In this document: piece by piece, positions 1-6,842 of the stretch
Numbering within the stretch: the first letter of the stretch is position 1
How the letters are laid out: each line of letters starts with the position of its first letter
DNA from: Gammaproteobacteria bacterium
GTDB taxonomy: Bacteria > Pseudomonadota > Gammaproteobacteria > GRL18
NCBI GenBank assembly: GCA_013139395.1
Contig: WTAX01000549.1
Location: 1 to 9,117 of the forward strand
Length of the DNA stretch: 9,117 bases
Direction: 5' to 3'
Notes under the pieces: generated by a model
Databases searched by the model: none
What the model was told of the DNA's origin: nothing
The model's input: the letters and a program-made list of their open reading frames with translations, nothing else
Program-made: the position numbers and the translations under genes

Positions 1-377
1 GTGATATCATGAGCACTTTTCACATAGGGATTCCCATAGGCACTTAACCAGCGACGAGCATCGGTTAATTCATCTTTATAATTGATGCCGTAAATTTTAA
101 TACCCTGCCCTGCAATCACATTAAGAAGTCGATGTTCAGCCCGACAGGATACACACCATGAAGCCCAGATATTGACCAATGATACCTGTCCTTTGAGATC
201 TTTGTTAGTGAAGACTTTTTGTTGATCTTCTACAGTAGGGATAGAAAATTCAGGTACTGCCTTACCAATAAGCGGTGATGGTACATCACGTACATACTTT
301 GCCTTCATTAGTCCGACAACCAGCAGCACAACTAATAAGCCAAAGATTATCAGGGGGGTCATAAATTGTTTTTTCAT
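1..377 (-). CDS. ccmG: CcmG/DsbE, periplasmic thiol-disulfide reductase of cytochrome c maturation (C-terminus off the window)
   Basis: This membrane-anchored thioredoxin-fold protein reduces the CXXCH cysteines of apocytochrome c in the periplasm so that heme can be attached. Only the first 125 residues are in the window. Residues 1-24 form a single N-terminal membrane anchor with a short Lys-rich start. Residues 42-48 give the PEFSIPT motif typical of the family, residues 70-80 carry the active site WASWCVSCRAE (Cys75 and Cys78), and residues 96-118 match the usual YGINYKD to GNPY stretch. The ATG at 377 fits the family's usual N-terminus, but only an A-rich stretch and no clear Shine-Dalgarno sequence precede it. 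It is the next ccm gene after ccmF, as expected, but 558 bp of repeat-rich DNA separate the two. A near-exact TATAAT at 427-432 (minus strand) could give it its own promoter. The identification is secure; the missing part should be about 50-60 residues. Confidence 0.93.
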   Translation of the reverse strand, partial: MKKQFMTPLIIFGLLVVLLVVGLMKAKYVRDVPSPLIGKAVPEFSIPTVEDQQKVFTNKDLKGQVSLVNIWASWCVSCRAEHRLLNVIAGQGIKIYGINYKDELTDARRWLSAYGNPYVKSAHDI

Positions 378-440
378 CAGACTTTTTTACTCTATATTTT
401 AATTTTATATTTAGTCAGTTTGGGGAATTATAATCCGTGC

Positions 441-596
441 TAAGGTATGCGGGTTCACCTGTATGGGGTCGCTCTAGCACATCCATGTGACGCTCATCCT
501 CGCATCCTCGACAACTGCTCCTGCGTTGTTCTAATTACGTGCATCCATGCACTAAATGCCTCGAAAAGCCCCATCCAGACCAACCCGCATACCTTA
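441..596. repeat. MITE-like palindromic element 1 with about 28-bp terminal inverted repeats
   Basis: The arm at 441-468 and the arm at 569-596 are inverted repeats matching at 24 of 28 positions, with the outer 15 bases (TAAGGTATGCGGGTT) identical. The 156-bp unit has no coding capacity for a transposase. Two mini-hairpins with the same loop lie inside: CACATCCATGTG at 478-489 and GTGCATCCATGCAC at 539-552. A similar CATCCATG mini-hairpin occurs in the element at 721-892, so the two are probably relatives. I see no target duplication. It may be a non-autonomous transposable element or an extragenic palindrome family; copy number in the genome would tell. Confidence 0.75.
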
Positions 597-624
597 TCAC
601 TCAGTTTGTACTTTATTTGTTCTC

Positions 625-700
625 GTGTTGTCCCAAAGCAAAGTCAAAAGAAAAGGAAAAAGTATTTTCTTATTCTTTCGCTTTTGCTTTGGGACAGCAC
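625..700. repeat. Long imperfect hairpin (18-bp arms) between the two larger palindromes
   Basis: Bases 625-642 and 683-700 are inverted repeats matching at 17 of 18 positions, with a perfect core TGTCCCAAAGCAAA at 629-642 against 683-696. The 40-base interior is itself partly self-complementary, with A/G-rich sequence (646-660) facing T/C-rich sequence (663-680), so one long imperfect stem-loop could form. It codes for nothing recognisable. It might act as an mRNA processing or stabilising hairpin between ccmF and ccmG, but there is no U-tract to make it a classic terminator. Confidence 0.7.
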
Positions 701-720
701 CCTTAAAAATAAATGACATA

Positions 721-892
721 GAAGTGTTGGGTAGACTGGCGCGTATGAATGGGGTTTGGCGAGACATGGACAGCTTCGGCATCCTGCCTCTCGCTGCATT
801 TCCACCATCCATGGCAGTCATGTCGAGTCTAAGCGTTACATGGACGTATTCAAAGCGTCCCCAGTCATACGCGCCAGTCTGCCCGGCACGTC
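721..892. repeat. MITE-like palindromic element 3 with about 34-bp terminal inverted repeats
   Basis: Bases 721-754 and 859-892 are inverted repeats matching at 29 of 34 positions, including a perfect 17-base core AGACTGGCGCGTATGA(C) region up to one difference near the inner end. Both arms end inward in GGGG/CCCC preceded by an AT-containing step (ATGGGG on the left), as in element 1. The interior has a CCATCCATGG mini-hairpin at 805-814 and a further facing pair built around GACATG and CATGTC. The element is 172 bp, has no transposase capacity, and ends 43 bp before the ccmF stop codon. It is likely of the same family as the element at 441-596. Confidence 0.75.
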
Positions 893-935
893 TTATTACT
901 CCCAATTTTTCAATACACTATCACCAAACTAAACT

Positions 936-2888
936 TTACGCAGCCACAGCTTTCTTATTCGATACCTTCAAACGATAACGTCTATCCAGGACAGCAACAA
1001 AACCACCCAGACTCATAAGAATACAACCCAGCCAGATCCAGCGGATAAACGGTTTGTAATAAATTCTTAAACTCCAGGCACCATTGTCTAATTGCTCTGC
1101 TAATGCCACAAATAAGTCACGGAACAGACCGGCATCAATACCCGCTTCAGTCATCGGCATACCACGCACCTGATAAACTCGTTTTTCCGGTTTTAACACA
1201 GCCACTGTTTCACCCTTTTCACCAACCACACTGATGGCACCTTCATAGCCAATATAGTTAGGACCCTGATGACTCTTAGCCCCCTCAAAGGTAAACGAAT
1301 AACCTCCCAAAGAGATAGTATCACCGCGTTCCATGCGTAAGTCTTTTTGTAAACTCATGGATTCAGTAAATGTCACACCGACGACAAAGACCGCAACACC
1401 AATGTGTGCCAGATTCATACCGAAAAAAGATAAAGGAATTTTCTTTAAGGCTGCGAAAGCATTACCCTTATTTCTCACTCGATCTACAAAACTCATAATA
1501 ACACTCGAAACAATAAGCGTGGCCAGACCAATGCTGATTGAAACCATCATCGAGCCTTTTTCAAGCAGGAGCATTGAAAAACCTACAGCAAAAGCAACAA
1601 ATACAGGAATAATCATGTGTTTAGCAACACGAGAAAAATTATCACCCTTCCAGCGCATCAATGGTGCCATTGACATAATAACCAATGCAGGCAACATAAT
1701 AGGTACAAACACTGCGTTGAAATACGGTTTGCCAACGGATAATTTACCCAGATCAATAAGCTGATCTAATAGTGGATACAAGGTACCTAATAAAACCATG
1801 GCACAGGCAACAGTCAATAGAATATTACCCAACAGCATAAAGGTGTCTTTAGAGAACAGATTAAAGTAACCACCACCTTTCATTGATGGGCCTCTAATGG
1901 CATAAAGTGTTAAAGAACCACCAATCACCAGAACAAGGAAGGCTAAAATAAACGAACCCCGGGTCGGATCAGATGCAAAGGCATGTACAGAGACCAGGAC
2001 ACCGGAGCGAACCAGGAACGTACCCAGCAAGCTTAAAGAAAAAGCAAGGAGTGATAATAAAACAGTCCAGCTTTTAAATGCACCACGTTTTTCAGTGATT
2101 ATCAATGAATGCAATAAAGCAGTAGCAACCAGCCAGGGCATAAATGAAGCATTTTCAACCGGATCCCAGAACCACCAGCCACCCCAGCCCAATTCATAAT
2201 AGGCCCACCAGCTGCCTAAAGCGATACCCAGAGTTAGAAATACCCAGGCAATAACCGTCCAGGGACGAGACCAGCGTGCCCATGCTGAATCAAGCTGACC
2301 AGAAATCAATCCGGCAATGGTAATACTAAAGACAACAGAGAGACCAACATAGCCCATATAGAGCATAGGCGGGTGAATCACCAGACCAAAATCCTGTAAT
2401 AAAGGATTCAAATCTTTACCATCTAAAGCAGCAGGGAAAAGGCGTTCAAAAGGATTTGAAGTAAATATGATGAATAATAAGAAACCAATACTCAACATGC
2501 CCATCACAGACAGAACTCTGGAAGTCATGGACAGAGGTAAACTCTTACTAAAAAAGGCCACCGCCATGGTCCAGCCGGAGAGGATCAGCAGCCACAATAA
2601 AAAGGAGCCCTCATGGGCTCCCCAAACGGCTGAGATTTTAAACATCATCGGCAGGGCTGAATTCGAATTGGCAGCCACATAGCGTACTGAAAAATCATCA
2701 ATAGTAAACGAATAGGCCAGTGCAGCAAAAGACACTGAAATTAAAAAGAATTGAGCAACCACCGCATAGCGGGAAAACTGCATTAATTGAAGGTTGTTTT
2801 TATGAGCGCCGATCATGGGTAGACCAGCAAGAATAATCGAAACTGCCAGGGCAATTGCCAGGGAAATATTCCCAATCTCAGGGATCAT
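936..2888 (-). CDS. ccmF: CcmF, heme lyase subunit of the cytochrome c maturation complex
   Basis: CcmF is the integral membrane protein that takes heme from CcmE and ligates it to apocytochrome c. The product is 650 residues, close to the E. coli protein. It is almost entirely hydrophobic segments with a large periplasmic domain at about 505-610. The heme-handling WWD domain is at about 231-252 ([19 protein letters not shown]). Family histidines are present: His172 (IHPPMLY), His260, His302 (SVHAF) and His495 (NLAHIG), corresponding to the heme-ligating histidines of E. coli CcmF. The ATG at 2888 overlaps the ccmE stop as ATGA, a sign of translational coupling. The C-terminus (DRRYRLKV then a short basic tail) looks intact, so the repeat array downstream did not truncate it. 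The identification is certain. Confidence 0.98.
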   Translation of the reverse strand: MIPEIGNISLAIALAVSIILAGLPMIGAHKNNLQLMQFSRYAVVAQFFLISVSFAALAYSFTIDDFSVRYVAANSNSALPMMFKISAVWGAHEGSFLLWLLILSGWTMAVAFFSKSLPLSMTSRVLSVMGMLSIGFLLFIIFTSNPFERLFPAALDGKDLNPLLQDFGLVIHPPMLYMGYVGLSVVFSITIAGLISGQLDSAWARWSRPWTVIAWVFLTLGIALGSWWAYYELGWGGWWFWDPVENASFMPWLVATALLHSLIITEKRGAFKSWTVLLSLLAFSLSLLGTFLVRSGVLVSVHAFASDPTRGSFILAFLVLVIGGSLTLYAIRGPSMKGGGYFNLFSKDTFMLLGNILLTVACAMVLLGTLYPLLDQLIDLGKLSVGKPYFNAVFVPIMLPALVIMSMAPLMRWKGDNFSRVAKHMIIPVFVAFAVGFSMLLLEKGSMMVSISIGLATLIVSSVIMSFVDRVRNKGNAFAALKKIPLSFFGMNLAHIGVAVFVVGVTFTESMSLQKDLRMERGDTISLGGYSFTFEGAKSHQGPNYIGYEGAISVVGEKGETVAVLKPEKRVYQVRGMPMTEAGIDAGLFRDLFVALAEQLDNGAWSLRIYYKPFIRWIWLGCILMSLGGFVAVLDRRYRLKVSNKKAVAA

Positions 2889-3400
2889 TGTGCTTTTTCT
2901 CCTGAAGCGGCCGCTTCGGCAGATTTAACCATCGCTTCTTTGCCTTCTACATGTGCCTTGTCCAATGCGTCCTGAACTTCTGGCGGCATATAATTCTCAT
3001 CATGTTTAGCCAGTACTTCTTCAGCAATAAAATGGGCTATTTTACCTTTAGGTCTATCAATAGTGCTGCCATCTAATTTACCAGTCGCAACAATACCCTG
3101 CCCTTCACGAAATAAATCCGGCAAGATCCCAACATAAGTGACCGCAATGGTTTCAGCATTATCAGTAATATCAAAATGAATGGTCATACCATCTTTTTCG
3201 CGCTTAACACTGCCATCAGTGACCAGACCTCCCAAACGAAAAGAATGACCGACAGGTGCTTCACCCGCTTTTACCTGAGTGGGACTAAAAAAGTATAACA
3301 GGTTTTGATCAAGTGCTTTAAGTCCTAATGTTACTGCTGCACCAACACCCGCTAATATAAGGAATACCAGTATCAGACGATTTTTACGTTTTGGGTTCAT
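2885..3400 (-). CDS. ccmE: CcmE, periplasmic heme chaperone
   Basis: CcmE binds heme covalently through a histidine and carries it from CcmC to CcmF. The product is 171 residues. Residues 8-28 form the N-terminal membrane anchor after a basic KRKNR start, followed by an OB-fold beta domain (about 42-130). The heme-binding site is [12 protein letters not shown] with His133 and the conserved Tyr137, the classic HxxxY arrangement. The tail after about 145 is charged and flexible, rich in Ala, Glu and Lys. The start overlaps the ccmD stop as ATGA, and a good Shine-Dalgarno sequence (GAGGAG on the minus strand, about 3406-3411) sits just upstream inside ccmD. It in turn overlaps ccmF by 4 bases. 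The identification is certain. Confidence 0.98.
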   Translation of the reverse strand: MNPKRKNRLILVFLILAGVGAAVTLGLKALDQNLLYFFSPTQVKAGEAPVGHSFRLGGLVTDGSVKREKDGMTIHFDITDNAETIAVTYVGILPDLFREGQGIVATGKLDGSTIDRPKGKIAHFIAEEVLAKHDENYMPPEVQDALDKAHVEGKEAMVKSAEAAASGEKAQ

Positions 3401-3570
3401 TGTTTCTCCTCATTATGGGCATCACGACGATATTTCATCGCTAATTCTTTAAAAATACTTTTCTTATCCATCAGTGGTTTGATAGCAACATAGCCCATAA
3501 GAACAAGTGCAAGCCCATAAGATGACCAGACATAGGCTCCATATTTACCCATTTGTAACATTTCCAGCAT
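3397..3570 (-). CDS. ccmD: CcmD, small membrane protein of the CcmABCD heme-release complex
   Basis: This is a 57-residue gene. CcmD is needed for release of holo-CcmE from CcmC and CcmAB. The protein reads [15 protein letters not shown], then one membrane segment (about 16-31), then a basic cytoplasmic tail ([15 protein letters not shown]). The [12 protein letters not shown] pattern at residues 7-19 is the recognisable CcmD signature. It lies 41 bases after the ccmC stop with AAAGAG upstream of the ATG at 3570, and its stop TGA overlaps the ccmE start by 4 bases. Position, size, topology and motif together make the call strong although the family is poorly conserved. Confidence 0.93.
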   Translation of the reverse strand: MLEMLQMGKYGAYVWSSYGLALVLMGYVAIKPLMDKKSIFKELAMKYRRDAHNEEKQ

Positions 3571-3611
3571 TTTTTAACTCTTTGTTTTTAGCAGTTCTAA
3601 TTAATTTTTTG

Positions 3612-4397
3612 TTAACTATTTTCTTTTACTATCTCTTTAACCCAGCGATTATTTTGCTCAGCATATAAGACTTTATTTCGTGCTCTTATTAAGACCACAG
3701 TAGCGTAATAAAGTTTAAAACCCAGTGCCATTAATAATAAAGGAATTAACATCGAAATATGAATAGAGGGTTTATCAAACTTTGTAACCGTTGCACCCTG
3801 ATGTAAAGTATTCCACCACTCCACTGAATAATGAATAATGGGAATATTAATGACGCCGACAATGGCTAAAATCGCACAGGCTCTGGCCGCAGCTCTGGGA
3901 TCTTCAATAGCAGATTCCAGTGCCATATAACCTAAATAAAGAAACAGAAGGATCAGCTCAGCAGTCAGGCGAGCATCCCAGACCCACCAGGCACCCCACA
4001 TAGGCTTGCCCCAGATGGAACCTGTCACTAATGCCAGAAAAGTAAATGCTGCACCAATCGGTGCACTGCTGCTGGCAATCACATCAGCCAGTTTGATTTT
4101 CCAAATCAGTCCAATGGCTCCGGCAGTTGCCATTACCATATAGATAAACATGGACATCCAGGCTGCGGGTACATGAACAAAGATGATCCGATAGCTGTCT
4201 CCTTGCTGATAATCAACTGGAGCAAAAAACAAACCATCAATGCTGCCGACAATGATTAAAATAGCAGCAAGCCAGCCTAACCAGGGGATTAATTTTCCGG
4301 AAATACGATAAAAATGTTTAGGAGAAGCAAAGTGATAAATAAACTTCATCACTGGATTGCTCTTAGCATTTGTTTTAGGTTTAACTACAGCGTTCAT
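3612..4397 (-). CDS. ccmC: CcmC, heme delivery protein that loads heme on CcmE
   Basis: CcmC is a six-helix membrane protein that binds heme at its periplasmic WWD domain and attaches it to CcmE. With the ATG at 4397 the product is 261 residues. The WWD domain is at about 129-147 (WGKPMWGAWWVWDARLTAE). The two conserved axial histidines are His75 (FVHVPAAW) and His199 (EWWNTLHQ), matching E. coli His60 and His184. The frame stays open 19 codons further upstream into ccmB, but the ATG at 4397 forms TAATG with the ccmB stop, which favours coupled translation there. An internal ATG (residue 17, MKFIYHF) would give 245 residues and align exactly with the E. coli start, so it is a real alternative, though no good ribosome site precedes it. 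The family call is certain; the start is likely. Confidence 0.96.
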   Translation of the reverse strand: MNAVVKPKTNAKSNPVMKFIYHFASPKHFYRISGKLIPWLGWLAAILIIVGSIDGLFFAPVDYQQGDSYRIIFVHVPAAWMSMFIYMVMATAGAIGLIWKIKLADVIASSSAPIGAAFTFLALVTGSIWGKPMWGAWWVWDARLTAELILLFLYLGYMALESAIEDPRAAARACAILAIVGVINIPIIHYSVEWWNTLHQGATVTKFDKPSIHISMLIPLLLMALGFKLYYATVVLIRARNKVLYAEQNNRWVKEIVKENS

Positions 4398-5065
4398 TAT
4401 TCGAGACTCACTCTTAATGCGGCAGAAGTGGCAATAGGTGCCAGCGTTATACAAAAGATTAAAAATGCAGCCAGAAAATACAGTTGTCCGCTAATAGACA
4501 GGCCAGCCATACTACTTCCTACTGCATTGGAAGAAAAAATTAAAACAGGAATATAAAGAGGCAGTACTAACAATGACAACAGCATACCCCCTCTTTTTAA
4601 TGCCACAACCAGCGCCATACCAATAGCACCAATTAAGCTCAGGATAGGTGTCCCTAATAACAAAGTAATCATTAAAGTCTCTATTGCGTCATTACTTAAA
4701 AACATCACCGTACCCAGCAAGGGAGAGAAAATGATGATAGGAAAGCCGGTGATCAGCCAATGAACAATAATTTTGCCCAACACTAAAATAGACAATGGAT
4801 ATTCACTCAGTAACATTAACTCCAGAGTACCGTCATCAAAATCAGAGCGAAATAAGGAATCTAAAGACAGCATGGATGCCAATAAGGCTGCTACCCAGAT
4901 AATACCGGGGCCAATTTCAGCCAGTGTTTGTTTCTCAGGGCTAATACCCAGAGGGAAGAGTGTGACAACAATAACGAAGAAAAACAGCGGGTTAAGTATT
5001 TCGCTCTTATGTCTGAACGCCAGGCGTAAATCCCGTTTTACCAAACTAAAAAAAGCATTATACAA
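4397..5065 (-). CDS. ccmB: CcmB, membrane subunit of the CcmAB ABC transporter (TTG start)
   Basis: CcmB is the permease partner of CcmA; the complex uses ATP to release holo-CcmE. The product is 222 residues with about six membrane segments. Family landmarks are RDLRLAFRHKSEILNPL (11-27), the TLFPLG/PGIIWVAALL region (35-62), the FDDGTLE motif (76-82) and ALKRGGMLLSLLVLPL (155-170). The start is a TTG at 5065: no ATG or GTG lies between it and the upstream in-frame stop, the length equals the family norm, and an AGGG sits 8 bases upstream. The last base of its TAA is the first base of the ccmC ATG. Normally ccmB follows ccmA directly; here about 1.1 kb and another gene intervene. The identification is certain. 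Confidence 0.97.
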   Translation of the reverse strand: MYNAFFSLVKRDLRLAFRHKSEILNPLFFFVIVVTLFPLGISPEKQTLAEIGPGIIWVAALLASMLSLDSLFRSDFDDGTLELMLLSEYPLSILVLGKIIVHWLITGFPIIIFSPLLGTVMFLSNDAIETLMITLLLGTPILSLIGAIGMALVVALKRGGMLLSLLVLPLYIPVLIFSSNAVGSSMAGLSISGQLYFLAAFLIFCITLAPIATSAALRVSLE

Positions 5066-5077
5066 TTTTACTACCCT
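5063..5077 (-). promoter_or_regulatory. Ribosome binding site deciding the TTG start of ccmB
   Basis: On the minus strand AGGG (5077-5074) is followed after 8 bases by TTG (5065-5063). The spacing suits translation initiation and the encoded protein then begins where CcmB proteins usually do. In-frame codons further upstream (AAA, GTA, GTA, AGG, TTC) contain no start before a stop. Confidence 0.6.
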
Positions 5078-5121
5078 GAACCACTGATAAGTTAAAAGAT
5101 GTTAACGAAGATAAGCAATTT

Positions 5122-5149
5122 ATTTTACATGGTTCTGTAACGAACTCAA
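5122..5149 (-). promoter_or_regulatory. Candidate sigma70 promoter for ccmB-G
   Basis: On the minus strand TTGAGT (5149-5144) and TAAAAT (5127-5122) are separated by 16 bases, matching the -35 consensus at 4 of 6 and the -10 consensus at 5 of 6 positions. It lies 57 bases upstream of the ccmB start in the 152-bp gap after the PEGA-like gene. The region is AT-rich, so chance matches are easy. It would let ccmB-G be transcribed independently of ccmA. Confidence 0.35.
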
Positions 5150-5217
5150 TCATAATTCTCATATTTTTATTCTGTACAAACATAGACTTATTTATCATAT
5201 GGTAATATTGGACAGGA

Positions 5218-5805
5218 TTAATAACTAAAAGTTGCATCTAAAATTGTCAATCTGACACTCGACTGTTTTAAGTCCCTTAGAATATCTGAGCGAATACTTT
5301 GCGGAACATCACTAATACCGCTGCTGCCCGCAGTAATTCTAGCTTGTCGCGGCTTGATTAATTCAATAGTTAATGATGAATTCCCTGAAGCTTCTGTGGT
5401 CAAAATAGCCAATCGTGCTTTCATTAAATGCTTAGATTTATGAGAATTTTTTGCCACTAATAATTTAAATGGGGTTGATGAATCAGCATTCACTGCCAAT
5501 TGGTAAGTGCAGTTATTGAGTTTTTTTAGATAATTGCGGTTAATAAATTCCAGTGGAAAATCCTGTTGTTCTTCCTGACATTCAATCTGCTCAATAGATG
5601 ATTCAAGCACAACATCAAATACATTTTTATCTTTCTCAAGATGCACTATTAATTCCTGAGGCGTATAGGTTGGACTGGTGACCAGGATCTTATATTGTCC
5701 CACATTGAGTTTCATACCCTTTTTATAAGCTCGCTTCATACCGATAATTTTAATAAGCGCCTTTTCAGGCTCCGTATTAATCGTCAATTTTACTCGTTCT
5801 TTCAT
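5218..5805 (-). CDS. PEGA-like domain protein of unknown function, inserted between ccmA and ccmB
   Basis: The product is 195 residues. Residues 5-69 resemble a PEGA beta-domain: TINTEPEKALIKI, then a Y-x-x-GM-x-L-x-x-G-x-Y-x-I-x-V pattern (26-42), a GY-like SPTYTPQ turn and a closing DVVLE strand. Such domains occur as surface or envelope modules and next to serine/threonine kinase or formylglycine-enzyme domains. The remaining 125 residues (CTYQLAV to the end) look like a mainly beta domain that I do not recognise. There is no signal peptide or membrane segment, so as read it is cytosolic. It is not a known Ccm component. It lies on the same strand as its neighbours, 356 bp after ccmA and 152 bp before ccmB, with no clear terminator on either side. 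The ATG at 5805 has only a weak ribosome site (AGGG about 14 bases away). It appears intact, with ordinary codon use for the window. It is probably a real gene, with function unknown. Confidence 0.72.
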   Translation of the reverse strand: MKERVKLTINTEPEKALIKIIGMKRAYKKGMKLNVGQYKILVTSPTYTPQELIVHLEKDKNVFDVVLESSIEQIECQEEQQDFPLEFINRNYLKKLNNCTYQLAVNADSSTPFKLLVAKNSHKSKHLMKARLAILTTEASGNSSLTIELIKPRQARITAGSSGISDVPQSIRSDILRDLKQSSVRLTILDATFSY

Positions 5806-5841
5806 TCTGGAAAAAACCCTATTTTATAAGGGATTACCCTA

Positions 5842-5852
5842 GATAAGTTATC
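5842..5852. promoter_or_regulatory. Small dyad GATAAGTTATC upstream of the PEGA-like gene
   Basis: This is an 11-base perfect dyad (GATAA-G-TTATC) 37 bases upstream of the ATG at 5805. Closer to the gene is a TATAAA/TAAAAT-like -10 (about 5822-5828, minus strand), but there is no matching -35 at normal spacing. It could be an operator; such a short AT-rich dyad can also arise by chance. Confidence 0.25.
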
Positions 5853-5882
5853 CAACACGTCAGCATTATTCATTTACTATTC

Positions 5883-5958
5883 GCATCAGAACCTGTCACT
5901 CATTATTTGGTGATTTTATGCCAATATGAGCCCAATAATGAGTGACAGGTTCTGATGC
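5883..5958. repeat. Perfect 25-bp inverted repeat with 26-base loop
   Basis: Bases 5883-5907 (beginning GCATCAGAACCTGTCACTC) and 5934-5958 are exact inverted repeats over all 25 positions. The 26-base centre is unpaired apart from a possible GG/CC extension. The 76-bp unit is too short to code for anything and has no T-tract on either side, so it is not a typical terminator. Transcribed with ccmA it would make a very stable RNA hairpin downstream of that gene. No target duplication is visible at its borders. It may be an extragenic palindrome or a short MITE. Confidence 0.85.
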
Positions 5959-6076
5959 TCCGTGTATACCATTTAGGAACATATTTAGCGTAAGCAATCA
6001 TATTTCTCAGGCATAATATAAAATTATAGCCGCTCACGTTACCGAGAGTAATTTATTTATTATCCCGTCTACTGAG

Positions 6077-6094
6077 CACTTAATAAATTAAGTG
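6077..6094. repeat. 8-bp AT-rich inverted repeat 68 bp after ccmA
   Basis: CACTTAAT (6077-6084) and ATTAAGTG (6087-6094) pair perfectly around two bases. The stem is AT-rich with no following T-run, so it is a weak terminator candidate at best and could equally be a protein-binding dyad or chance. Confidence 0.35.
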
Positions 6095-6161
6095 TTATAT
6101 ACCAAATCTTTGGCATTCCCATACTAAGGGGACATGATTATAGTTCATAGAGAGTAATAAA

Positions 6162-6818
6162 CTAATTAATTAATTCACCTGAGGGTAATTGAAGATATCG
6201 GGTTGTGCAGTTTTCAAGTGTCACATCCTGATGTGTCGTGAGTAGAACCATTCCACCATCATTCACATGCTCCTGAATCACCTGTAAGAAATAATCAATA
6301 CCAATCACATCCAATGAAGTGAATGGCTCATCCAAAATCCATAATTTGGCTTTGGAAAGTATTGCCTGTGCTATCGCCACCCGACGCTTTTGACCCGCAG
6401 AGAGCTGATTGCAATACATTTCTTCAAAGCCATACAAGCCTACTTTTTCTAAGACATCGAGGATCTGCTGCTCAGTACAGGGTTTGCTGAACTCACAGTA
6501 GCTGTGAATATTTTCAATGGGTGTCAACTCCAGTTTTATACCCAGTTTATGCCCCATAAAGGCAATTTGTTCATTATATTCACTGCGGTATTTGCGACAA
6601 TTATAACCTTCGAAGTAAACATCACCACTGACAGGCAATGCAAGACCAGCCAGAATTCTTAATAAACTGGTTTTCCCGGTACCATTTTCCCCTTTTATAT
6701 GAAGAATTTCTCCAGGAGAGAGTTCAAAACTCAGTTCATTAAATAATTCACGATAACCTCTTTCACAAGTCAATTGGTTAACGCTGAGTCCTGTAGAGCT
6801 GGTATTTTCTGCTATCAT
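6162..6818 (-). CDS. ccmA: CcmA, ATPase subunit of the CcmAB transporter
   Basis: CcmA is the cytoplasmic ATP-binding subunit that powers release of holo-CcmE from CcmC. With the ATG at 6818 the product is 218 residues, near the family norm of about 205-215. Walker A is GENGTGKT (43-50), the signature is LSAGQKRR (139-146), Walker B with the catalytic glutamate is LWILDEP (159-165), followed by the D-loop SLD, and the switch histidine is His196 (LTTHQD). The MGHKLGIK segment (88-95) is the CcmA-type Q-loop region. A TTG three codons upstream (6827) is possible but neither has a strong ribosome site, so I chose the ATG. The start lies only 24 bases from a MITE-like element, meaning that any promoter must lie within or beyond that element. 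ccmB does not follow directly. The identification is very secure. Confidence 0.96.
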   Translation of the reverse strand: MIAENTSSTGLSVNQLTCERGYRELFNELSFELSPGEILHIKGENGTGKTSLLRILAGLALPVSGDVYFEGYNCRKYRSEYNEQIAFMGHKLGIKLELTPIENIHSYCEFSKPCTEQQILDVLEKVGLYGFEEMYCNQLSAGQKRRVAIAQAILSKAKLWILDEPFTSLDVIGIDYFLQVIQEHVNDGGMVLLTTHQDVTLENCTTRYLQLPSGELIN

Positions 6819-6842
6819 TTTTGACAAACTGCTTGTTAGTTA

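Larger units (their letters stand above)
378..935. other. 558-bp repeat-rich gap between ccmF and ccmG
   Basis: No convincing gene lies here. Nearly all of the middle is taken up by three palindromic elements in a row (441-596, 625-700, 721-892), described separately. The open frames that cross it in both directions read through the palindromes and are best taken as spurious. On the minus strand an exact TATAAT lies at 432-427, just outside the first element, about 50 bases before the ccmG start; I see no good -35 box at the right distance. A second weak pair (CTGACT at 413-418, TATAGA at 391-396, 16-base spacer) would leave almost no leader. In related operons ccmF and ccmG normally abut, so this gap is probably an insertion or a build-up of repeats. 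No target-site duplication is visible around the whole block. Confidence 0.7.
5806..6161. other. 356-bp gap between ccmA and the PEGA-like gene
   Basis: The gap holds the perfect hairpin at 5883-5958, the small dyads at 5842-5852 and 6077-6094, and a weak 5-bp dyad CCAAATCTTTGG at 6102-6113. Nothing else with coding character is apparent. There is no GC stem followed by a T-run on the minus strand after ccmA, so no classic terminator separates ccmA from the following genes. Confidence 0.6.

Noticed and set aside
441..892. CRISPR-like repeat array
   Set aside because: The repeats are inverted pairs of different sequence, not direct repeats with regular spacers.
447..978. Open frames of 89 and 140 codons on the plus strand and 102 codons on the minus strand (597-905) in the ccmF-ccmG gap
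   Set aside because: All three read through the palindromic elements, overlap one another on opposite strands, and show no domain, signal or ribosome site. They are typical false frames in repeat DNA.
1333..1764. 143-codon plus-strand frame within ccmF, and another at 2467-2682
   Set aside because: These are antisense shadows of the well-conserved ccmF coding sequence.
4398..4454. Longer ccmC start at 4454
   Set aside because: It would add 19 residues overlapping ccmB with no family counterpart, and the TAATG junction at 4397 is a better start.
4314..5087. Plus-strand frames at 4314-4556 and 4773-5087
   Set aside because: They are antisense to ccmC and ccmB, which are unmistakable; neither frame has recognisable features.
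5883..5958. Rho-independent terminator after ccmA
   Set aside because: The stem is long and lacks a following T-run on either strand, and the loop is 26 bases.
6819..6827. TTG start for ccmA three codons upstream
   Set aside because: An ATG is present at 6818, and no ribosome site favours the TTG.
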